A stretch of 64,000 nt of DNA from Lanius collurio. Taxonomy: Eukaryota > Chordata > Aves > Passeriformes > Laniidae. The stretch spans positions 18,726,391 through 18,790,390 of the forward strand of contig JACBWW010000015.1 in the NCBI GenBank assembly GCA_020086605.1. Reading direction: 5' to 3'. The position numbers were made by a program, and so were the translations under genes. Below, piece by piece: positions 1 to 11,500 of this stretch. Position 1 is the first letter of the stretch, and every line of letters starts with the position of its first letter. A model generated the notes under the pieces. The model saw nothing but the letters and a program-made list of their open reading frames with translations. It was not told the origin of the DNA and did no database searches.

Positions 1-1027
1 GAAATTGGAGTGAGAAGCTGATAAAGAAGTTGATTTCCTTTGAAAATAGTGGCTAAAAAGGATACTAAATTTGAATAATTTTAGTGTGCACTACACCGCA
101 AAAAAATGAAGAGGAAGCTTTTGATTTATTGCAGGGGCTGTCCTAGTCACTCTGAATTTAAGCCTAACAGAAAAATCAGTCTTAGTCTTTACTTGGGTAA
201 GCAGATGGGTGAAAGAAAGTAAGTCTGTTTTTGTACCATCTCTTCTTCTCAGCAAGCCTTGTACTCCTGTCACAGGGAGGAGCAGCAGGAACATTACAGC
301 AGCAGACCTAGAGAAATGCCAGATGCTCTTCTGTGAGCAAAGGGGGGTGAAGCAGCAGGAAATGAAAGGAGCCTCATCCTGATGAAAGCAGAGAGGTGGC
401 AAGCTCTGCAAAGCAGGGTGAAATAGCTCCCCACTCTGTCAAAAGAGAGAGTATGGGAGGTGAAGTAGTGGTAATTCACACAGCCCATGCCAGCCAATTC
501 AAGGGACTACTGTGTAATTCAATACAGAGTGAAGAATTACCATCTTTATACACTATTGGACCTAAACCAACCCCATAGCCAAACTGTTTCAAGGGAAAGC
601 ATTTGCACTTGTACTGGAAATAACAGTTAATGAATGTCTCTAGAAGCTTCAGATTACATTAAGAGTTGAGATTTACTGTCTGAGTAGGATATCTCTTATG
701 ACAGTACTTTTGTTTAAATATAGATTCCCCTTTGGAGCTGCTTGATAAAGGAAAATAAGACCAACAATGTTATGGAGCTCACATTTCAGGGAAAAGAACT
801 CTGCAGAGAACTGCTGCCTCTGAGGCCTTCTGAGTACACTAAAGTAGGAAAGCTCTGAGTGTCAGAAGGGTGGAAGGGGATTTGTAGCAGGCAGTTTCTA
901 AACTGAATAAGGCAAGGCAGTGTGTGGCTAGCTCATCAGGACAAAAAATGGTTGCATTATGGGGAGGCTAATGTCCTGGACCTAGAATAGGTCAAGAGGC
1001 AACTGAATTAGAGGTGAGAAAAGTGAA
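1..1027. other. Unique non-coding sequence
   Basis: I see no gene or recognisable repeat here. Short frames on both strands (up to about 106 codons) overlap each other, have no recognisable domains and are of chance size. The right edge is set by the tail of a CR1 element at 1028. Confidence 0.6.
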
Positions 1028-2195
1028 TCATAGAATGCTTTGGGTTGGAAGGGACCTTTGAAGGCCATATAGATCAACCCCCCTATAATAAGCAGGGACA
1101 TCTTCAACTATATCAAGTTGTTCAGAGCCCTGTCTAACCTGACCTTGAATGTTTCCAGGGATGACGGATCTACAGCTCCTCTGGGCAACCTGTTTCAGTG
1201 TTTTACCACCCTCACAGTAAAGAATTTCTTCTAATATATCTAGTCTGAATCTGCCCTTTTTTGGTTTAAACACATTCCCCTTGGTCCTATCACTACAGGC
1301 TGTATTAAAAAGTCTGTCCCAATTTTTCTTATATAAGACTCTTTCATGCACTGTAAGGCTTCTATAAGGTCTCCCCAGAGCCTTTTCTTTTCCAGGCTGA
1401 ACAACCCTAAGTCTCTCAGCATGTATCCATATGGGAGGTGCTCCAGCCCTCTGATCATTTTGATGGCCCTACTCTGGGTTTGCAACATCAGGGCCACGTC
1501 TTTCCTGTACTCAGCTGGATGCAGCACTGCAGGTGGGGTCTCACCAGAGAGAGTGGATGGGGAGAATCACCCCCGCCTTGACCTGCTAGCCAGGCTCCTT
1601 TTGATACAGCCCAGGATATGGTTGTCTTCCTGGGATGCCAGCACTCATTCCCATGTCAAGGTTCTCATCAACCAACACTCCTGAGTCTTTCTCCTCAGGG
1701 CTGCTCTCAAGCCATTCTCTGCCCAGTCTGTATGTGTGTTTGGCACCACTTGAAGGCACATGCAGGATCTTACACTAGGCCTCGTTAAATGGCATGAGAT
1801 TCCTATGGGCCCATTTCTTGAGCTTGTCCAGGTCCCTCTGGATGGCATCCCATCTCAAAGGTGTCACCTTATGAGCTGCACCTCATAACTTGGTGTCACC
1901 TGCAAATTTGCTGAGGGTGCACTCAGTCCCTTTTTCTATGTCATTGGTGAAGGTATTAAATACTACTCGTCCCAGTACAGATCCCCGAGGGAAACGTCTT
2001 GACATTAGTCTCCATCCAGACACCAAGTCGTTTATTGCAACTCTTTGAGTGTGATCATTCAACTAATTCCTTATCCATGGAATAGTCTGCCCATCAAATC
2101 TGTATCTCTCCAATTTAGAGACGAGGATGTTGTAGGGGACTGTCAAAGGCCTTGCAGAGGTCCAGATGGATGACACCTGTAACTCTTGCCTTGTC
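1028..2195 (-). mobile_element. CR1 LINE, 5'-truncated, minus strand
   Basis: CR1 is the dominant avian non-LTR retrotransposon, and this is a dead 3' fragment of one. The plus strand opens with the complement of the CR1 3' end (TCATAGAAT, then GGGTTGGAAGGGACC), so the element's 3' end is on the left. Moving right, the minus strand passes backwards through the short 3' UTR and the C-terminal part of ORF2. In the minus frames I can read RGLEHLPYG, LGLFSLEKKRLWGDL and, near 2080-2150, VPYNILVSKLERYRFDG, which follows the reverse-transcriptase palm motif A region. The reading frame is broken by stops and shifts, and many sites differ from the second copy at 8125, so it is an older, inactive copy. 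The 5' truncation near 2195 is approximate and typical of incomplete target-primed reverse transcription. Confidence 0.93.
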
Positions 2196-3842
2196 CGCTG
2201 AATGGAAAAGCTGTTGGAGTAGTCACAGGAAAATGTAGCATGAAGAGAAGGATGTAAAGAAGTGAGGAGATGACAAAAGTATCCCCATACACAGAAAAAA
2301 GACTGAAGAGCTCTGAGTAACTTTTCTGATTTTGGCCGCAAAAGTGTCTGATGCACAGAGACTCCAATACGGTGGTCAATCTCTAAACAGGCACTTAATG
2401 CGGTCTTTTTTTAGTTTAGATTTTGTGAACAACTGCAGCTCCTGATAATCAAACACTGGAAATATCGTTTTGATTCTGCATGGCTTGCCTGGCCTGGAGG
2501 CTAGATCCAGAGTGATGGGTAATGGGAGCTTTGACAGGAGCTCTGCACAGATTGGTGATTTGGAGAGCAGCATTTTCTTCACTCGGTATAATCTTGGAGG
2601 AAGTGAGTCACTGCTATCTTTCTTTCATTTGCTTGGAAGTTGTGCGGGTAGCAAGAACACATTATAGAAGAGTCAAATTTGCTATCCTTCCTTCCTATAC
2701 TTGTGTCTCTCTTGTGCTAACTTATCCCACTCAATGCAGAAGGAACCACTCATCTCAAAATGGAGTTCATAAACCAGTGGTTCTAAAAGGGACAGGGGAG
2801 CTATTTAATTAACAGCTTCTGTTCACCCCTGCCACCCAGCCTAGCCTACTCCTGCCTTTACCTGGATCAAGGGGGGAACAGATGATAGGGCACTAGTGCT
2901 GTGGTGTTTCCTTCCAGGCAGAACCTGAGACCTGTTCAGTTGCATGGGGAAACAGTGACCCTGAAGCAGCAAAGTGTCTGCAAGATGTTAACCCTGCTGT
3001 AAGGATGACAATGGTGCAAAGTTGTCTTAACATCAGCATTAGCGGGATGGACAGGTGAGGTGTAGAAATAGGTGATACAAGAATTTTGGGACATTCCTTG
3101 GGGCCATCCATAAGACCATGCAAATCTAGGTCCTCTAAAGATGCTTCTCCTCCCTGGTCTCCTGATGAGCTGTTCTCATGATGCTGAGGCCAAAGGCTGG
3201 GACAGAGTGCATATCCTAAGGTAGAGTGAAAATAGAAACATATACCACAATTCACGCTGTTCTCCTTCCTGACGCAATCAAGTACTGTAAGTTTTACACA
3301 CCAGTGCACAGATTACTGGCATTTACTAGGAAGAAGGAGGAGCAGGCTGGCAACTGCTTGGAGGCACATGGAATACACAGGCAATTGCTCTGGAGCATGG
3401 GGAACACACAGGCGATTCAATTCCCAACTGCTTTCTAGGCAGGAGCAACCAATTAAAATTAAAAGAATAAAAGACTGCAAGCTTGGGACTGATGATACGC
3501 TCTGGAGAGAGGAGTTGCCAACAGCTTGTGCTACAAAGATGCCTCTCTTTCAATGGATTTCAAGTGGTGAAAGAAACTCAGGTAAAAGATCATTCTTTTC
3601 TTCTGGTTTCCCTGATTTTCATGTACTCAGTCGTACAGCCAAAATTCCTACAAAGACAGACGGGGCTGCTCCCCATGAATTCCAAACAGTGAGCCAGCCT
3701 TTTGAGAGCTGATGCAGTGAATATGCCAGCAGTCAGCTATACCTAGGAAGTGAGATTTTAAAACTGGGCATCAAGTACCTGAGCAGAGAATGTTGAATGT
3801 TGAGGCTTAGATAATCTACTAATGAGAGTGTGCTATTTTTAT
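2196..3842. other. Unique non-coding sequence
   Basis: No repeat or gene is recognised. Several open frames of 60-138 codons occur on both strands (for example minus 2893-3309 and plus 3368-3712) but have no domain, no paired splice signals that I can defend, and overlap one another. The first bases may still contain eroded CR1 sequence. Confidence 0.5.
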
Positions 3843-3866
3843 GTATCTATCTATATCTATATATGA
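3843..3866. repeat. Short (TATC)n microsatellite
   Basis: An interrupted run of TATC units grades into TATA, followed by an A-run near 3887-3895. It is an ordinary simple repeat. Confidence 0.7.
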
Positions 3867-4724
3867 AATTATTTATGAATAATAATAAAAAAAAATCCAT
3901 CTGATGTGTCTTTCACATTAATTGTTCAGGAGTCTCTGAAGCAAGCCTCCCCTTCTGATGAAGAAAACTGAAGTTTGACTGGGTGAGGTTATTAGACATA
4001 TGTGGGATCTGCAAAGCTGGGATTTATGCTGTGTCCATCACAGTGGTCTCTGAGGATCATGTGGAAAGTGAGTTTTAACTGTAATTAACAAACTGCAGCT
4101 ACCATGGGGCAGATGAAGTTGCAAGTCATAATCTGTCATTGGTTATGAAGTCAAAACATGCTTCCCTTGCCTTTCTGAGAAATCATGTGAATGTTGATTA
4201 ACTAGTCAAGGAGAGGTTGCTGGATAGAAGAATTTTCACAAAAAGCAGTGAGTTTACTCAATTTTTAAAATTATTTGTATGAAAGAGGATAACAAAACAA
4301 CTCTAGGTGCTTCAGGATGTGGAAGTTCTAATGGTGGTGCAAGGCAAGAATTGTGATCTTACCTGAACTCCCTGCCAGCCAGAGAAAAAAGCTGTGCCCA
4401 CCAGCCACTGATAAATGGTGGCACTAATCCAGTCAAAATGTCTGGAGGTAATGTATATGCATTGTTTTAAGATGCATTTTGTCACATGTGTCCTTTTGCT
4501 TGGGAATCGGGGTAAGAAAGTGAAAAGCTTTCTGGCACTTCACCTCTGTTGGGTAACTTAGGAATCACCAGACTCTACACCACGGTACTTCAAAGTCATT
4601 GTGGTTCCTCATGTCAACACAATTCTGCTACAGTAGGGTTTGCTCTGTGAAGGATAAACTGTGTGGCTTTCAGATTTCTCTTTCGGAGAGCTTAACGCAG
4701 AAACTGATCCACCAGCAGGTGCAG

Positions 4725-5050
4725 GATGGAATCATTAATTATTGCTTAGTTTAACAAACTGCATCTTAAATTATGATATTGATTACAATGCTGAATGAAA
4801 AGGCTGAGCTGGCGTTATAGTATTTGACTCAAGCAGCATTTTAAAGTGTCCACACTGATAGCGTGATGTGCCAGTATTGTTTTTGGAAAGCAATACGCTT
4901 AAAATACAGCATTGCATAAAGTGCTAGGTGCTTCTGAATTAATTTACTTAAACTTAGATTAACATATTTTGTATGGCAAAAGGTGCTCACCTGGAGTTCT
5001 TGTTCTCCTTAACAAGTACAGGCCAATGTTTGCTGTATCAGTTCACCAAA
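4725..5050. promoter_or_regulatory. Candidate conserved non-coding element (AT-rich)
   Basis: The block is AT-rich but of high sequence complexity, with homeodomain-like cores (TTAATTAT, GATTACAATG, GAATTAATTTAC, AGATTAACAT) and no homopolymers. That composition is typical of deeply conserved developmental enhancers in amniotes. It is called from composition only: no alignment was possible, and unconstrained unique DNA would also fit. Confidence 0.22.
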
Positions 5051-8000
5051 TAAATGGCATTAAAGCAAAGCAAAAATATATTTGCAGCATCCCTAGTAAG
5101 TTCTGTAGGATCTCCTGACAGGATAAACATGTCTTTTCTGCCCTCCTTTTTTTCCCTCCCCCCCAAACAAGCAATAAAAACATTTTGCATAAACAAATTC
5201 CAAATTACAACTAATCATAGGAAAGCTGACAAATGTATGCTATGCTAGTCTGTGAAAATACTAATCAAAGCAGTCTGTCAATTGTTAAAGTTAATGATTT
5301 AGATATGCAAAACTCTGACTAAATTTTTGTGGATAATTACATAATTACGCCTGGGTTAACACAATCAAAAATAGCAATTGCATGCTCCATCTTGAAACCA
5401 CCACAGCAGGTCCCTACTATCTATCTTTTAAAGGCCTCTGTACCCTTGTTCCCCCTGCACACAAAGTGCAGTGGGAAAATAAAAAACTGGGAGTCACCTG
5501 GGAAGGAAAAGCAACTGTGGTAGGTGCCTCCTGCCTATTCCAGTCACTCTTTGCCCTTTGCAAAGCAATCCCCTGGAGAACAAACAACCTGCTAGCATGG
5601 GTGGAGATGTGGGAAAAGACAGCCAGATAATGGAGGGTTGGAAACAGGAGAGTTATCTGCTGTAACAAGCTGAAGGAGCAGCACCTCCACCCATGGATTT
5701 AAATGTGTGTGATGGTAAGCTTTTCCTGTGGGAGACATTGCAGATTGAAGGGGAGGGAGTTAACACTCGTTTTAAAGGTCTTGCTGTCATGCAGGAGTCT
5801 AGGACTGGCAAGGCTTTCCTAGGTCATTAATTTTTTCATTAAATTATCAAATCACTCAAAAGTCCCCTCACAGGTGTTTGCCCTAAAAGGTATTATCAAG
5901 CTCTTTGATCCAAAGCCCACTCCCTTGAGCTATGAAATGACCCTTCCACCTGACCATATGCTTAAAGCCTTTGCTGAGGTGCTAGAGGAAGGGAGACTTT
6001 TGGTGGAAGGGGAACAAAAGGGCGTAAGCAAACCAGATCTTGGTCTTTTTTCACCTCCTATGAAAATAGCTCTGAGTCTATTCTAGTCATCTTTGAAAAG
6101 CCTAGTCCTTGGAAATCTTGAATTTCTCTTACCCTGCTGTTTCTTTTTCCTTCTTACATTGGCTTCTTGCTCTTTTTTATACTAGGTCTGACTAATACTG
6201 TATAGAGATCCCAGTTGTCAGGAATCTCAGGAAGGCGACAGATTATAAATAAAATGAATATTGGGCTCTTTGCTGAATGTCATGTTGGCTGGTATGGGCT
6301 AATGGTAGTGATGGGGATTTAAAAAGTAATATATCTCTTGAGTAATTTTTTATCATAATTTTCCTATACAGTTTCCATTAAGTAGATAAATGACCTAAAT
6401 GAAAAAGAGAAATAAAGTGAAAGTATAAAATCAGTCCCTGTCAAGGGCTACATAAAAAGAGCCAGGGTCCCAGCCTTCTGAAACTGCCTGCCCAAACTCC
6501 AGAATCTGCAAGTATGTGTTTGGGTGAATTGACTGGCTTTACTAGCACTTTACTACTAGTGGGGATCTAGCATGTCAGGGAAGCAAATGCTTATTGATGC
6601 GGATGTATTCACAGCCCTAACCTTCTGCCTAGAATATGCTGTCAAAGTCAGCTTTAATCCATTGATGTTATGGGGCCCATTATTGCTTTTGTTATATTTT
6701 CAAGTGTAACTGTTAGAAATGTGCTCAGTGAGTTGCTCAGTCCGGATTAAGGGTGTGAAATTAAATAGTGGTGCAGTTGGCTGTCTGAATGAAACCCAAA
6801 ATGTTGTTTTGGAAACCTCGCAAGCACCTGGAGCAATATCAGAGCTCTGAGGCACTATTCACCAGTCTTACACTGCTTACTTCTGCTGCACTGATGAAGC
6901 AAAAATAAACTTCCTGTACTTAGACAGATTTTAAACATTTTTTCTACAAGACAGAAACCAGATGGAATATTTTCACAGCTGACACCAAAATTCACAGTTT
7001 TCGTGACTTCTGTGATATTGTGATTTATACAGGGACTTTCTGTATCAGCAGCCCTGAGCAGGCAGCGTCTTGCCATTCAAGCTTTTAAATATTATTTGGA
7101 TTGGTAGGTCAAAAGATTGTATTAGCTGTGTGAAATACGAAGTATCAGTGGATTTAAATGATAGTTCTGTGAGCTGTTCTGTTTTCACATCTTGACTATA
7201 AGTCATAGTAATAAAATATGTTAAAAGTACACTGCTCCAAAATAAATAGCAAACCCTTAAGTCATTTCTAGAAGCAAACGAGAAATTCTTATGTCAGGGC
7301 ACGAGCACAAGGCAGGCAATTTCTTTAAGCATTTGCAAGATCTTTTAAAGGGGGGACATGAGTGGCAGAAGGCATTCTGTGGGGAGCTGCATGTTTCACA
7401 GGCAGTATTTTCTGATAAACCTGACAAAATACTGTTGAACGTTGTTTCTGCATATTGGGGAGTTGGATTTTTTGTTTGATTGGTTGTTTTCCTCTGCTGG
7501 GAATTAGGAAACCAAGTCAAAATTGCTGGTAGACCAGCTGGAAGGAACTGGTGGTTTGTGTGGGACCTGGCAGATCTTAATGCCAGGGGTTTTTCTCCAT
7601 GTCCTGCTTCATTTGTTCTACATTTGTGCCTGGATTAGCTTTTTATTCTTTGCAGTGGAGATTCTTCCCATCTTTGTGGGAATTCAGTTTCATGGGGAAC
7701 TTCTCTTGACCTGTACCTGAAAAAAAATTCAGAAATGCGTTGGTATTTCTGGTTTTACAAGGCTTTCTCTACACATGAAAGCAGTATTTTGGCAACCCTG
7801 CTGGCTGGCTGCCTGCCTCTGTCCAGATTTTATGTTTTCCTTTCATAGTTTTAGCTGATGTGACTTTTGTCTGTGTGGTATCCTTCCTAATCTGAAGCAG
7901 CATGTTGGTGGTTTTGGTTCTAATCGAGTTCAGTCTGCTGAAGGGGGTAGTGTTGGAGGTATTCCTTGTATGTGTGTATTTATAGAATCCCATACTCTGA

Positions 8001-8124
8001 AAATCCACTTTTCTCCCCATCTAAGAGGTCTGGTTTGCATAGGGCTCCAGAAATCAGAGAGCTGTCTTTTCTTTAATCAGGTGTTTGTTTAGGAAGGGTT
8101 GTGTTTTTGCTAGGGAATGTAATT
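5051..8124. other. Unique non-coding sequence
   Basis: I see no gene, RNA or mobile element. Open frames of 60-87 codons on both strands are not recognisable. The largest, around 5382-5668, appears on both strands, as expected from a local shortage of stop triplets and not from coding. Confidence 0.5.
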
Positions 8125-9235
8125 TCATAGAATCATAGAATGGCTTGGGTTGGAAGGGACCTTAAAGACCATCTTATTCCAACCCCCACCGTGGACAGGG
8201 ACACCTTCAGCTAGACCAGGTTACTCAAAGCCCCATCCAACCTGGCCTTGAACACTTCCAGGGATGAGGCATCCACACCTTCTCTGGGCAGCCTGTGCCA
8301 GTGCCTCACCACCACCCTCACAGAGAAGAATTTCTTCCTAATATCTACTCTAAACCTACCCTCCATCAGTTTGAGGCCATTCCACCTTGTCCTATCTCTA
8401 CATAGTCGGGAGCCCCAGAGCAGGATGTAGTGTTCCAAGTGGGGTCTCACGAGAGTTAGAAGGGCAGGATCCCCTCCCTTGCCCTGCTGGCTTCACTGCT
8501 TTTGATGCAGCCCAGGACACAGTTGGCTTTCTGGACTGCAAGTACACATTGATGGTTCACGTTGAGTTTCTCATCAATCAACATCCTCAAGCCTTTCTCC
8601 TCAGGGCTGCTCTCAATCCATTCTCCACCCAGCCTGTATTGACACTGGGTGTTGTACTTCCCCAGGTGCAGGACCTGTTGGACTTGTTGAACTTCATCAG
8701 GTTTCCACAGACCACATCTAAAGCCTGTCCAGGTCCCTCTGGATGGCATCCCTTCCCAGTAGTCCCAATACCAACCCCTGAGGAACGCCACTCATCACTG
8801 CTCTCCACTTGGACATCAAATCATTGACCACAACTCTTTGAGTGGGACAGTCCATCCAGTCCCTTACCCATCGAGTGATCCATCTATCAAATCCATGTCT
8901 CTACAGTTTAGAGACAAGGATATTGAGCAGAACAGCACCAAGTGTTTTGTACAAATTCAGGCAGATTATGTAAGTCCCTCTTCTGTCATCTACCAGTGCT
9001 GTAACCTTATTATAGAAGGTCACCAAATTTGTCAGCCATGATTTGCCCTTAGTGAAGCCATGTTGGTTGTCATTAATCACCTCCTAATTTTCCATGTGCC
9101 TTAGCACAGTTTCTAGAAGGATCTGCTCCATTATGTTTCTGGGCACAGTTGTGAAACTGATCAGCCTGTAATTCCCTCAGTCTTTCTTTCCTTTTCTGTA
9201 ATGGGGGATATGTTTCTCCTTTTCCAGTTTCTTGA
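8125..9235 (-). mobile_element. CR1 LINE, 5'-truncated, with internal deletions
   Basis: This second CR1 is better preserved than the copy at 1028. It starts on the plus strand with two copies of the 8-base tail unit (TCATAGAATCATAGAATGG), marking the 3' end of a minus-strand element. Minus frames still spell long ORF2 C-terminal stretches, including [21 protein letters not shown] with [17 protein letters not shown], and upstream YRLGGEWIESSPEEKGL and [20 protein letters not shown]. Compared with the other copy, two blocks are missing: roughly 190 bp around 8405 and roughly 115 bp around 8757. The plus-strand frame at 8387-8827 (146 codons) is only the antisense shadow. The 5' limit, near the TTTTCCAG stretch at about 9230, is approximate. 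It is inactive. Confidence 0.95.
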
Positions 9236-10277
9236 CAGCTGTGAGAAAGGTGGAGGTATATATAGTTGTAGGTGCTTCTAATATGTGTACCTTATCTTTA
9301 TAGAAGGATTTATTGCATAAATGAAGGACAAAATAAATGCTTAACAGGTAATACACAGCCAGGGCAAGGCTCAGTCTCCAATGTGTTTTTCCTCCCCAAC
9401 GAGGAATCCTTAAGGCATGCCAAACTATCCTTCAGTCTTCTGGAAGATATGTGCCAGTCTCAACTCCAATGCAATGGTCAAACGAAGTAGCATTGAACCA
9501 CACTTAACCTTTATGGTGAAATGGTACTAGATATTGTTGAACTTCTGTACACCATCCTCTGCCCTAAAAAAAAGGTAGAAATATGGTAGAGACAGGGGGA
9601 GGATTGTTAATAATTTGCAGCAAATCTTACTGAATTTTGTGCAAAGTAAATATTGTTTCCGATGATATCTGCTGAAAATTGGCATACAATAAAACATTTG
9701 GTGACAACATATGGAAGGAGGTGTGAGAGACAGTTGAAGAAGCTTTCCACTTTTCTGTACATGTTTATAATCTAGTGTCCTCAACATTACAGATACTACA
9801 TATTGAAACTGTCTGTATGCAACCTGGCTTACCAAAAAAAAACCCCGAAAAAACCGTTATGAGTAGAAAATACTGGCATTCTCAGCATGTTATTTCTCAA
9901 TTTGGACCTTTTTTTGCCCTTTTCTTTTTTCACCCCCCAGTCATCTTCAATGAATATAGACACCGTTTTACAAGGTTCATGCTAACGAACAATTGTTTAG
10001 AAGGCTGTAGCACAAATCCTTGGTATTCTTCTATAGACAATCTGGGAAATACAGGAAATCACATTTTAAATATAATGCTGATATATATCTAGGGCAGTTT
10101 AAACAAATGCAGTCACTTTTGCAAGATACTTCCTATGGCTACACTGATCTGGCAAGTTATACACATATATATATGCTTAAATCCCATGTGTACTTGCTTT
10201 GAAGTCAATGGGATTACTCTTATGTTTATATACTTTGGTGGTTTGAGGCTTTAAAACATAGAAGGGCATTTGACATT
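9236..10277. other. Unique non-coding sequence
   Basis: No gene or repeat is recognised. There is an A-rich patch with interspersed C at about 9832-9857 and a pyrimidine-rich stretch at about 9907-9940. The short frames have no domains. Confidence 0.5.
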
Positions 10278-11500
10278 TAGAAAAGTAGGGCTGGAAGGGG
10301 CCTCAAGAAGTCCTCCTTCTGCAGGATTGGTTATATTTATATCATTCCTCAAAGAATTTTTTTTTCTCTAGGCTGTTCTTAAAAACATCTGGTAAGAGAG
10401 ATTCCAGATTCCATAGTTTTCCCAGGCTCCATCCCAGTGCTTCACTATCTTTGTTATTATAAATGTTTTTCTGTAATGTCTGACCTGCATCTGTCTTGCT
10501 GCAAATTAAAGCTGTTATTCGTCAAACTTTGTAACATGCAAGAACACTGTGTGTGACAAACTCTTACATATTCAAAGTCTTAAAACTGCCTTCCCAGGAA
10601 TTCCCATCTCTGAAGACCCCAAAGTTTTCAAATCTCTTTCCCGGGCACATTTTCCGGACCTCTGGTCATTTCCACTGCTTTTCTTCTGGGGCCCTCCAAG
10701 TAAACCGTCTCTGCCTTGCAGTCTCTTCCTTTCCATCCCCTATTAAGTGTCATTGCTTTTCTTGACACCAGGGTTATTCGTCAGCATCTCTTCAAACTCT
10801 GAGCCTCCGTACTTGCAGTTGTCCTATGCATGCCATTTGTATAGTCTGCAAGCACAGTAAGTGTGCTATGTCATGGCCAGATGATTTATGAAAGTACTAA
10901 AAAACAATCATATCCACAGCAGTTTTTAATCCTCCTGTCCACCTAGATGGCTGCGACCATGGGCAAATGATAACTTTCTCTAAACATTACACGCAACCAC
11001 TTTCCTACCTGTCTTGCAATTTTGTTCAGACCATGTTTTGTTAGTGTGTATGAGAATGGCATTTGAGATGGCACCACAAGCTTTACTAAAACAGGAAATG
11101 TGACATCTCCTGCTCTGCTTCTAGCACAAGGCCCGTTCCCATGGGGCAGAAGGAAATAACATTGATTTGACAGGATTTACTCTCTATAAATCCATACTAG
11201 CTGCTATTCATTTCCATGTTATCTTCTAGGCACTTACAAGTAGTGTGAATACTTGTTCTGGTGTTTTTCTGAGGATTGAAGACTGGCTTGTAACTCCTTA
11301 GTTCAGCTTCCCCTGCTTTGCAGAGCTGGATATTCTATTTACTTTTTCCCAGCCTATTAGTACCTCATCTTCTACTCTTGCATTCTCAGAGGTGACTGTC
11401 CAGTGATTCAGAGAGCTCTCAAGTGGCCATATAATATTCCTGAGTTGAAATGCATTATGCCCAATCAATTTGAAGACTTCTGATTTATTTAAGAGCATAT
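10278..11500 (-). mobile_element. Ancient CR1-like LINE relic, minus strand
   Basis: This is a far more diverged LINE than the copies at 1028 and 8125. The left edge retains the family landmark GGGCTGGAAGGGGCCTCAAG, then eroded stretches equivalent to the 3' UTR and the end of ORF2: TTCCCAGGCTCCATCCCAGTGC at 10420-10441, TCTGACCTGCATCT, and ATAAATCCATACTAGCTGCT near 11187. At 11300-11495 the minus strand keeps about 65 in-frame codons resembling the reverse-transcriptase finger region (LLNKSEVFKLIGHNAFQLRN, later ENARVEDEVLIGWEKVN). It probably belongs to an old CR1/L3-type lineage shared by amniotes, which is inference from the divergence. The right boundary is soft, and the 207-codon minus frame running to 11921 extends past the part I can match. 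Confidence 0.75.

Noticed and set aside
8387..8827. 146-codon plus-strand open frame
   Set aside because: It is the antisense of the minus-strand CR1 ORF2 fragment; the sense strand shows clear CR1 protein stretches.
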